From Bermanella sp044597725 (GTDB lineage Bacteria; Pseudomonadota; Gammaproteobacteria; Pseudomonadales; Oceanobacteraceae): DNA of 64,000 nucleotides. The stretch is from positions 992,001 through 1,056,000 of the forward strand of contig NZ_CP139003.1 of the NCBI RefSeq assembly GCF_044597725.1, given 5' to 3'. Positions 36,128 through 43,153 of the stretch are shown piece after piece (the first letter of the stretch is position 1; every line of letters begins with the position of its first letter). Below the pieces are notes generated by a model. It saw only the letters and a list, made by a program, of their open reading frames with translations. It was not told the DNA's origin and made no database searches. Position numbers and translations under genes: made by a program.

Positions 36128-38452
36128 TTAAACCTGTTCTTTTACCGTGCCATCGCATGAACCACAACACTTTCCTGTATCTGCTTCTTGTGTCGTTACG
36201 GTTTTTTCCGGCTCATGTGTATACCAGCCAAATACACCCTTAACGACTTGCCAGCTAACAGCCAACGCACCAACAATAAAGACGATATCACCAAATGTAC
36301 GAACCCAGCGTAATGTGACGAGTACGTCGCTTTGTAACATGGCTTCGCTACGTGCATACCACAAACCTTCGGATGCACTGGCAACAAACTGAATAATGCC
36401 AACAGGCAATAAACTGGTAAATAGCATGAGTGCTAAACCTGAGTTCATCCACCAAAAAGCCGTTTTCATAAGTTTGTTATCAAACACCATTGTAGGTCTA
36501 ATATAGCGCAGAATGAGTAATGAAAAGCCTAAAGCCAAGAAGCCATATACACCAAATAAAGCAGCATGGGCATGAGTGGCTGTGGTATTTAATCCTTGAA
36601 TGTAATACAACGCAATGGGCGGATTAATAGCAAAACCTAACACTCCAGCCCCTAGCATGTTCCAAAACGCAACTGCAACGAAGAACATAAGTGGCCATTT
36701 TACTTTTGCCATCCAGCTTGCACGGTTTTGTAAACTATAGTGTTCCCATGCTTCATAACCTAGTACAACAAGGGGAACTACTTCTAGGGCACTAAAGGTT
36801 GCGCCGACGGCCATGACGGGTGTGGTTGTCCCTGAAAAATAGAGATGATGGAATGTACCTGGCACACCGCCGAGCATGAAGAGTGAAGCTGATGCAAGCG
36901 ATGCAATGGTTGCCATGCGTTTAGAAACTAAACCCATGTTATAGAAGATAAATGCTAACGCTGTGGTTGCAAATACTTCGAAGAAGCCTTCTACCCAAAG
37001 ATGAACAATCCACCAACGCCAATATTCCATAACAGAAATATGCGTACGTTCACCATAGAAAAAACCCGCGCCGTAGAATAAACCAATGGCGATAACCGAA
37101 GCGGTAAATAATGCTAATAGGTTGTTATCGCCTTTCTGCCTAATGGCAGGGACAATGCAGCGCAACATGAGCACAAGCCAGAGAACAATTCCGATAAATT
37201 TACCGATTTGCCATAGGCGTCCTAAGTCTACGTATTCATACCCTTGGTGACCTAACCAAAAGCTCCATTCTGGCGGCATTATTTGTGCAATAGCTAAGTA
37301 GTTACCAACAAAGGAACCAATAATAACGAGAATTAATGCCCAGAATAAAACATCCACACCGAGTTTTTGAAATTTGGGATCTTTGCCGCCATTTACAATA
37401 GGTGCAAGGAATAAGCCCGCAGCTAAAAAACCAGTGGCTATCCAAAATAAAGCAGCTTGAATATGCCAAGTGCGTACCAAACTGTAGGGCAGCCATTCGG
37501 ACGTATTGATTCCATAAAAACCTTGGCCCTCCACGGTATAATGAGCTGTAAAGCCGCCAATCATTACTTGGAATACAAATAAACCCACGACCGCCAAAAT
37601 ATATTTACCCAGTGCTTTTTGTGAAGATGTTAGGGCAAATCCAGCAATAGGGTCGGCTGTGGGGGCTTTTGGTGATTCTTCTTCTTTGCGTAAAAATGCC
37701 CAGGCCCAAACCAAACCGCCAACACCAGCAATTAGGAGCACAATGCTAATTAGGGACCAAACTATATTCTCTGCGGTGGGAACATTGTCAATTAAAGGCT
37801 CATGAGGCCAATTATTGGTATAGGTTGCGCCATTTGGAGTGCGTTCGGTGGCCGCTGCCCATGCGGTCCAAAAGAAAAATTCGGTCATCCTCTGCCGACG
37901 CTCTGCATCAGGTAGGGTCACTTCTTTCATTGCATAATGAGCCCGCGTTGTCTGTAACTCAGGGGCACCGCCAAATAGGTCATCATAGTATGAAGCGGTT
38001 TGTTTGATTGCTGCTATGCGACGCTTGGATAAAACCACTATATCTTGCGCACTATTGAAGGTATTGCGGCGATACTCTTCTTTTAAATCAAATTGTAATG
38101 CTGCTTTTTGTTTGTTGTTTAGCTGTTCATAGGGCGTGGCGAACTCGTCTTTTGCTGCTAGCGCCAGCCATGCAACGAGCTCACGATGCAGCCAATCGGC
38201 GGTCCAGTCCGGTGCCTGATATGCACCATGACCCCAAATAGAGCCAAGCTGCATGCCTCCTACCGACTGCCAAGCCGTTTGGCCATCTAATATTTGCGCT
38301 TTGGTGGTGAGCACCTCTCCCGATTGCGTTTTAAACGCAGACGGTATGGGGGGCGCATTTCGATATACCTCGCTGCCAAAGTATCCGAGTATGGTAAATG
38401 TAATGGCGAGTACCCCGATTAGGGTCCACCACAGTTTTTTGTACTCTCTCAT
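36128..38452 (-). CDS. norB: Quinol-dependent nitric oxide reductase
   Basis: A single-subunit qNOR reducing 2 NO to N2O with quinol electrons, in the inner membrane. The 774 residues match the long qNOR form, with an N-terminal periplasmic cytochrome-c-like fold (residues 40-220, GGMQLGSIWGHGAYQAPDWTADW) that has no CXXCH, as expected. Catalytic-core residues are visible in VRTWHIQAALFW, HLWVEGFFEVF (the glutamate/histidine metal site), GTFHHLYFSGT and THAHAALFGVYG. A strong AGGAG precedes the ATG. The C-terminal tail is unusual: GKCCGSCDG, four residues from a basic end, an extra Cys cluster not needed by the core. It is divergent from nsrR, with two NsrR-like sites between them. Confidence 0.95.
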   Translation of the reverse strand: MREYKKLWWTLIGVLAITFTILGYFGSEVYRNAPPIPSAFKTQSGEVLTTKAQILDGQTAWQSVGGMQLGSIWGHGAYQAPDWTADWLHRELVAWLALAAKDEFATPYEQLNNKQKAALQFDLKEEYRRNTFNSAQDIVVLSKRRIAAIKQTASYYDDLFGGAPELQTTRAHYAMKEVTLPDAERRQRMTEFFFWTAWAAATERTPNGATYTNNWPHEPLIDNVPTAENIVWSLISIVLLIAGVGGLVWAWAFLRKEEESPKAPTADPIAGFALTSSQKALGKYILAVVGLFVFQVMIGGFTAHYTVEGQGFYGINTSEWLPYSLVRTWHIQAALFWIATGFLAAGLFLAPIVNGGKDPKFQKLGVDVLFWALILVIIGSFVGNYLAIAQIMPPEWSFWLGHQGYEYVDLGRLWQIGKFIGIVLWLVLMLRCIVPAIRQKGDNNLLALFTASVIAIGLFYGAGFFYGERTHISVMEYWRWWIVHLWVEGFFEVFATTALAFIFYNMGLVSKRMATIASLASASLFMLGGVPGTFHHLYFSGTTTPVMAVGATFSALEVVPLVVLGYEAWEHYSLQNRASWMAKVKWPLMFFVAVAFWNMLGAGVLGFAINPPIALYYIQGLNTTATHAHAALFGVYGFLALGFSLLILRYIRPTMVFDNKLMKTAFWWMNSGLALMLFTSLLPVGIIQFVASASEGLWYARSEAMLQSDVLVTLRWVRTFGDIVFIVGALAVSWQVVKGVFGWYTHEPEKTVTTQEADTGKCCGSCDGTVKEQV

Positions 38453-38498
38453 AGCAGTGCTCCTCTTAATGACTACTCATGACTTAACATTCAAATAA

Positions 38499-38521
38499 TT
38501 GATTCATTTTAAATACATCTT
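38499..38521. promoter_or_regulatory. NsrR-like operator 1, upstream of norB
   Basis: TTGATTCATTTTAAATACATCTT: the right half, read in reverse, is AAGATGTATTT, the NsrR half-site, and the left half is weaker. It sits about 50 bp upstream of the norB ATG. Confidence 0.6.
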
Positions 38522-38544
38522 TTAGATTGTACCTTTGCTTTTTA

Positions 38545-38567
38545 AAGATGTAAAATAAATGCACCTT
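38545..38567. promoter_or_regulatory. NsrR-like operator 2, between norB and nsrR
   Basis: AAGATGTAAAATAAATGCACCTT: two 11-bp halves AAGATGTAAAA and (reverse) AAGGTGCATTT around one central base. This fits the known NsrR pattern AAGATGYWTTT well. It could repress both norB and nsrR until NO damages the iron-sulphur cluster. Confidence 0.65.
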
Positions 38568-38616
38568 ATTAAAATGCAGTCTCTCTCGTTTATGGCCATA
38601 TATTGGAGTAGGTAAT

Positions 38617-39063
38617 ATGAATATCACTCGTTTTACAGATTACTCCTTGCGGGTGCTTATTTATCTCGCCGCACAGGATGAATCGTCGGTTACCATCAAG
38701 GAAATTGCCGAACGCTATGACATCTCAAAGAATCACTTAATGAAAGTGGTACAAGAGTTAAGCGCAAGTGGTTACGTCAAAGCGACACGTGGAAAAAATG
38801 GTGGGCTTAGGCTTAATCAAGATCCGGCCCATATTAATATTGGTCAGTTGGTTCGGCATATTGAACAGGATTCGGTGCTGGTTGAGTGCTTAGGGAATAA
38901 TAATCAGTGTGTGATCACACCAGTCTGTCAGCTTAAGCATGTGTTTTTAGAGGGGTTAGAAGCTTTTTTTAAAACGCTAGATGGTTACACCTTGGCAGAC
39001 TTAATCGGTAAACAAAACAAAGCCGAATACCAAGCGTTTTTGCAAATTGTGCCCAATGCTTAA
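38617..39063 (+). CDS. nsrR: NO-sensing Rrf2 repressor NsrR
   Basis: A 148-residue Rrf2-family repressor whose iron-sulphur cluster is destroyed by nitric oxide, releasing its targets. It starts MNITRFTDYSLRVLIYLA, which gives the extra cluster ligand Asp8. The winged helix TIKEIAERYDISKNHLMKVVQEL follows, and the three cluster cysteines are at 91, 98 and 104 (ECLGNNNQCVITPVCQL). Divergent from norB and followed 34 bp later by nnrS, it is the local NO-response hub. Two predicted operators lie in the 164-bp spacer. Confidence 0.95.
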   Translation: MNITRFTDYSLRVLIYLAAQDESSVTIKEIAERYDISKNHLMKVVQELSASGYVKATRGKNGGLRLNQDPAHINIGQLVRHIEQDSVLVECLGNNNQCVITPVCQLKHVFLEGLEAFFKTLDGYTLADLIGKQNKAEYQAFLQIVPNA

Positions 39064-39097
39064 TGCATTATTTAGTTAATATTCCAGAGAGGTGTTT

Positions 39098-40288
39098 ATG
39101 AATTCTAATGACAAGCAAGTAGAAGCCCCTTGGCCGATACTGCGAATGGCGTTTAGGCCTTTATTTTGGTTAGGCGCGTTATTTAGCAGTATTAGTATTT
39201 TACTGTGGGTTCTTAATTTTAGCGGACGCATCGAGTTTATGCCTTACGGGGGTGGTCATTTTTGGCATGTGCACGAGATGTTATTTGGTTTTGCGGTGGC
39301 CATCATTACTGGGTTTTTATTAACCGCGGTACAAAATTGGACTGGGCGTATTAGTGTTCGCGGTAAGAGTTTAGGTATTTTAGTTCTTGTCTGGATTATT
39401 GGGCGTATTTTTATGGCATTGCCTGCAATGGTTAATGATGTGCTTATTATGGTGGTGGATGCTATTTACTTACCCCTCGCAGCCTTTTTTTTCGCTAAAC
39501 CAGTCATACAGGCAAGGCTGTGGCGTAATTTGTTTTTTGTGCCCATTTTATTATTAATGGCGTTGCTTAACTTGCTTATGCATTTATCTATACAGTCTTA
39601 TATTAATTTATCTTATATCCATTTGTCTCATGTGATGGTGCTGATGATTGGTCTTGTTATGTGCATTATGGGTGGGCGTGTATTTCCTATGTTTACCGCT
39701 AACGGAACACAAACAGCCAAGGTTGCTAATATCGTTTGGTTAGACAGGGCATCTATTGGTTTAATTGTGGCGGCTGTGGTGGTGGAGCTACAAATACTGG
39801 CTTTACCCGCTCAATTACAAGCGGGTGTATTATTCTTAGCCGGTATTGTCAATTTTGCGAGAGCTTTGCGCTGGCGAATCTGGGTGACCTTGAAAACCCC
39901 TCTAGTTTGGTCGCTGCACTTTAGTTATTGGGCGCTGTGTTTGGGGTTAATAATGGTTGCCGCAGCTAAAATTGAGTGGTTGTCGCAGATTTCCTTGGCC
40001 TATCATGTAATTACGGTGGGTGGTATGGGGCTAATGATTTTATCCATGATTTCTCGTGTTTCCCTTGGGCATACGGGGCGTATGATTGTGGTGGGCAAAG
40101 TCATGACGGTGGCCTTTATCGCCGTGCTCTTGGCCATGTTTGCTCGTGCGATTTTGCCTCTTGTGGTATCAAACTATACTTGGTTAGTTGTTATATCAGG
40201 TTTGTTGTGGACGTTAGCGTATGCTTGTTTTGTGCTGATTTATGCCAAAATAGTCTTCAAAGCTCGGGTTGATAATCCGTTAGGTTAG
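39098..40288 (+). CDS. nnrS: NnrS family haem-copper membrane protein
   Basis: A 396-residue inner-membrane protein with about 12 spans, of the NnrS family that protects against NO and iron-nitrosyl stress. Motifs are WPILRMAFRPLFWLGALF, GGHFWHVHEMLFGFAVAIITGFLLTAVQNWTG, VMCIMGGRVFPMFTANGTQ and VGGMGLMILSMISRVSLGHTGR, all family-typical with the His residues thought to bind haem and copper. The ATG at 39098 is right after GAGAGG; an upstream in-frame GTG (39092) is too close. It probably shares a transcript with nsrR. Its exact chemistry is not settled in any organism. Confidence 0.93.
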   Translation: MNSNDKQVEAPWPILRMAFRPLFWLGALFSSISILLWVLNFSGRIEFMPYGGGHFWHVHEMLFGFAVAIITGFLLTAVQNWTGRISVRGKSLGILVLVWIIGRIFMALPAMVNDVLIMVVDAIYLPLAAFFFAKPVIQARLWRNLFFVPILLLMALLNLLMHLSIQSYINLSYIHLSHVMVLMIGLVMCIMGGRVFPMFTANGTQTAKVANIVWLDRASIGLIVAAVVVELQILALPAQLQAGVLFLAGIVNFARALRWRIWVTLKTPLVWSLHFSYWALCLGLIMVAAAKIEWLSQISLAYHVITVGGMGLMILSMISRVSLGHTGRMIVVGKVMTVAFIAVLLAMFARAILPLVVSNYTWLVVISGLLWTLAYACFVLIYAKIVFKARVDNPLG

Positions 40289-40333
40289 CTTGCTCTATTA
40301 ACATTAATATTTGCATTGAATATTTAGCTCATA

Positions 40334-40363
40334 AAAAAAGCCAGCATAATAGCTGGCTTTTTT
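40334..40363. terminator. Bidirectional terminator nnrS / fadE
   Basis: AAAAAAGCCAGC, loop ATAATA, GCTGGCTTTTTT: a classic symmetric intrinsic terminator between convergent genes. Confidence 0.92.
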
Positions 40364-40387
40364 GTTTAAGATAAAGCAACAACCAAG

Positions 40388-42838
40388 CTAAGCTGGGTTG
40401 TGGTTGATCAACGTATCCTTATCACGAGCGAACTCGTCAAACGGGAAGTCATCAACCGTTAGCATTTCAAGCACGCTGGATTCATATTGACGCATGAAGT
40501 CAGCTTCTTCTTTGCTAAATACACCAGCACTTAAGGCTTCTTCGAAACGTTGCTCGGGATGCAATGCTTCCATTGGTAATTTGCCTTTGTTATAGGCTTT
40601 TGTCACTTTGCGATAAAGCTTCTCTGCTTTATCGTAATCTTTTAACAAGCCGTTGTAGCGAGCGATAGGGTTTTCTGCCGTACCTTCGCTATCGGTTGTC
40701 CAAGCGCCTGCCAATATTTTTGTACGAATAGGTGTATCGGTTGAAATAGAACGGGCGATGGTGCGCGTTGAATCATCATGGGGTTTATCCCAGCGACGTC
40801 CTAGTGGCATAGTAAGAACACGTAAAACTTTTGCTACAGCACGGTTTGGTAAGTTTTGTAAAAACTCATCCAATGCATTTTCTGCGCGGTAGATAAGCAG
40901 ATTTAAACTGTATTCCATTAATGCTTGTTCGCCTTCAACTTTATCGGTTTCGTGCCACTGTTTAAGCACCATCGAAGCTAGGTACATATTCGATAGAATA
41001 TCACCTAGGCGAGCAGAGATAAGCTCGCGCATTTTCAATTCAGAACCTAATGTTGTCATGGCAGCATCGGCACATAAACCAAACGCGGCACTAAAGCGGG
41101 CCACTGCTTGGGCATAGGGTTTTGCAGCCGAGTCAAATGGTACACCCGCCTTGCCAATTCCTAGGCCTAGGGTAAATGAACGCACTGCGTTACCAAAAAT
41201 AAGACCCGCATGACCAAAGAAGGCTTTATCAAATGCTTTGATGTCATCGGCATTTTTCGCGGCTAGTTCTTCAAGCACATAAGGATGACAGCGAATGGCA
41301 CCTTGTCCAAAGATCATAAGGCTGCGCGTCATGATGTTTGCGCCTTCAACCGTGATTGAAACAGGGTTGCCGCTGTAAGCAATACCTAGGTAGTTACGTG
41401 GCCCTAAGGTTACCGCTTTACCACCATGAACATCCATAGCATCGGTTAAGATGTTACGAGAGATTTCGGTTAGGTGGTATTTTAGAATAGCGGATGGAAC
41501 CGATGGTTTTTCACCTTTGTCGATCATATTAGCGGTTTGATTAACCGCTGCTTGCGCAATATACGTTTGCGATGCAATACGAGCTAATGGCTCTTGTACA
41601 CCTTCCATATCGGCAACGGGTGTATTGAACTGGCGACGAATTCGAGTAAAGCCACCAGATACACCTGTTGCTAGAGCGCCAGCACCTGCGGCACCAGAAG
41701 GTAGTGTAATACAACGTCCAACACTTAAACATTCAACCAGCATGCGCCAGCCTTCACCGGCCATTTCTTCACCACCAATAATATAATCTAGAGGGATGAA
41801 AACATCTGTGCCTTTAATAGGGCCATTCATAAATGGGCTACCAATAGGGCAGTGACGACGACCAATTTCCATACCTTTGGTATCACGGGGAATAAGTGCA
41901 CAGGTAATGCCGCGATCTTTTCCTTTACCTAATAAATTATCAGGGTCAAACATGCGGAATGCTAAACCAACAACGGTGGCGATAGGCGCTAGCGTAATCC
42001 AACGTTTTTCAAAGTTTAGTTTGATGCCAATAACTTCTTTGCCATCTACTTCACCTTTACAGACAATACCCGTATCAGGAAGTGAGGTCGCATCCGAGCC
42101 AGCACGAGGGCCGGTTAAGCCAAAGCATGGTACTTCACGGCCATCGGCTAAGCGTGGTAAATAATGATCTTTTTGCTCTTGAGTACCATATTTTAATAAG
42201 AGTTCACCGGGTCCTAATGAGTTAGGCACACCTACACTAACCATAAGTGTTTCGTTGGCGGATAATTTTTGCAATACAGCCGATTGTGCTTTTGCAGAGA
42301 AGTCTAGACCGCCGTATTCTTTAGGAATAATCATCCCAAAGAAACCTTCTTTTTTAAGGTAATCCCAAACATCTTTGGGAAGGTCGGCTCGCTCAACGGC
42401 AACATCCCAACCGTTGCAGCGTGATACGACTTCGGTACATTGTTTGTCTAAAAAGGCTTGTTCTTCATCGGTTAAGCCAGAATATGGGTTATCAAGCAGT
42501 TTGCTCCAGTTGGGTTTACCAGTAAATAGCTCGCCGTCCCAGCCCACGGTGCCTGCGTCTAGAGCAACCTGTTCGGTTTCAGACACTTTTGGCGCTACTT
42601 TTTTAAATACCTTAAAAATGATTGGTGTGAGCCAAATACGGCGGAAGATGGATAGACCCGAAATAGCGGTAACGACTGCGCCTGCAAATAAAACAATGGC
42701 GAGAAGTTTTGATGCCATTGCCCACGCTGCGACCCCTGTGATGGCCATTGTGATTATAGCGGCCAAAGCGCCAAGTTCGCGGCGCATAATTATTAGCAAA
42801 CCAATAATGGCTACTAATGCGATGATTAAAGTTGTCAT
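40388..42838 (-). CDS. fadE: Acyl-CoA dehydrogenase, FadE type
   Basis: An 816-residue membrane-associated acyl-CoA dehydrogenase for the first step of fatty-acid beta-oxidation. It has the long FadE architecture: two N-terminal hydrophobic segments (residues 3-65), the dehydrogenase core (FGMIIPKEYGGLDFSAKAQS, GLTGPRAGSDATSLPDTG, and the catalytic region VSITVEGANIMTRSLMIFGQGAIRCHPY), then the C-terminal extension (DUF1974) ending with LTVDDFPFDEFARDKDTLINH. Length and order match E. coli FadE (814). Single gene, converging on nnrS. Electrons go to ETF. Confidence 0.95.
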   Translation of the reverse strand: MTTLIIALVAIIGLLIIMRRELGALAAIITMAITGVAAWAMASKLLAIVLFAGAVVTAISGLSIFRRIWLTPIIFKVFKKVAPKVSETEQVALDAGTVGWDGELFTGKPNWSKLLDNPYSGLTDEEQAFLDKQCTEVVSRCNGWDVAVERADLPKDVWDYLKKEGFFGMIIPKEYGGLDFSAKAQSAVLQKLSANETLMVSVGVPNSLGPGELLLKYGTQEQKDHYLPRLADGREVPCFGLTGPRAGSDATSLPDTGIVCKGEVDGKEVIGIKLNFEKRWITLAPIATVVGLAFRMFDPDNLLGKGKDRGITCALIPRDTKGMEIGRRHCPIGSPFMNGPIKGTDVFIPLDYIIGGEEMAGEGWRMLVECLSVGRCITLPSGAAGAGALATGVSGGFTRIRRQFNTPVADMEGVQEPLARIASQTYIAQAAVNQTANMIDKGEKPSVPSAILKYHLTEISRNILTDAMDVHGGKAVTLGPRNYLGIAYSGNPVSITVEGANIMTRSLMIFGQGAIRCHPYVLEELAAKNADDIKAFDKAFFGHAGLIFGNAVRSFTLGLGIGKAGVPFDSAAKPYAQAVARFSAAFGLCADAAMTTLGSELKMRELISARLGDILSNMYLASMVLKQWHETDKVEGEQALMEYSLNLLIYRAENALDEFLQNLPNRAVAKVLRVLTMPLGRRWDKPHDDSTRTIARSISTDTPIRTKILAGAWTTDSEGTAENPIARYNGLLKDYDKAEKLYRKVTKAYNKGKLPMEALHPEQRFEEALSAGVFSKEEADFMRQYESSVLEMLTVDDFPFDEFARDKDTLINHNPA

Positions 42839-42904
42839 AGGTACTTACACTCTCATTATCCGTAATGGAAGAAACTTAGGTTTATCTATATATAAAGGTA
42901 ACCT

Positions 42905-43089
42905 CATAACTGGGGATTAACCAGCCAGAGGTGGATTTTATTAATGATAGGGCGGAAATAAAAGCTGAGATTGGAAATAAAGGCGATTAATCAAAGGATA
43001 ATCGCCTTTAGTGCACAAAAATGTTGCAAATAGGTGCTATTACTCTACTTATAAGCTAAGCGTTAGAAACTAAGTGTTGCTGATAACCA
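42905..43089 (-). repeat. Direct repeat copy 1: TonB-receptor 3' end scar
   Basis: About 185 bp matching, in the same orientation, the 3' flank and last codons of the TonB receptor at 48420-48580. Shared blocks: ATTAACCAG, TTTTATTAATGA, AAGGCGATTA...ATAATCGCCTTTA, TCTACTT and 26 of 27 bases at the right end. On the minus strand 43063-43089 still reads W-L-S-A-T-L-S-F-stop, exactly the receptor's C-terminus. Similarity stops abruptly at 43090, where the peroxidase terminator begins. Confidence 0.8.
42979..43009. terminator. Palindromic hairpin in repeat copy 1
   Basis: AAAGGCGATTA/TAATCGCCTTT stem, 9-base loop. Equivalent to the hairpin at 48481-48508 after the intact receptor, so this is a relic terminator. 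Confidence 0.75.
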
Positions 43090-43122
43090 AAAAAAGCCCA
43101 CTATCGTAAAACGAAGCGGGCT
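43089..43122 (-). terminator. Intrinsic terminator of the peroxidase gene
   Basis: Read on the minus strand: AGCCCGCTTCGT, loop TTT, ACGATAGTGGGCT followed by seven T residues, 32 bp after the peroxidase stop codon. Confidence 0.88.
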
Positions 43123-43153
43123 GTTCCTAGGTACTGGGAATACAAATTAACGT

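Larger units (their letters stand above)
42839..43153. other. Intergenic region with TonB-receptor scar
   Basis: 315 bp between the fadE start and the peroxidase stop. It contains the directly repeated segment described at 42905-43089, the hairpin at 42979-43009 and the peroxidase terminator. The fadE promoter lies near 42840-42900. No intact gene. Confidence 0.7.
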
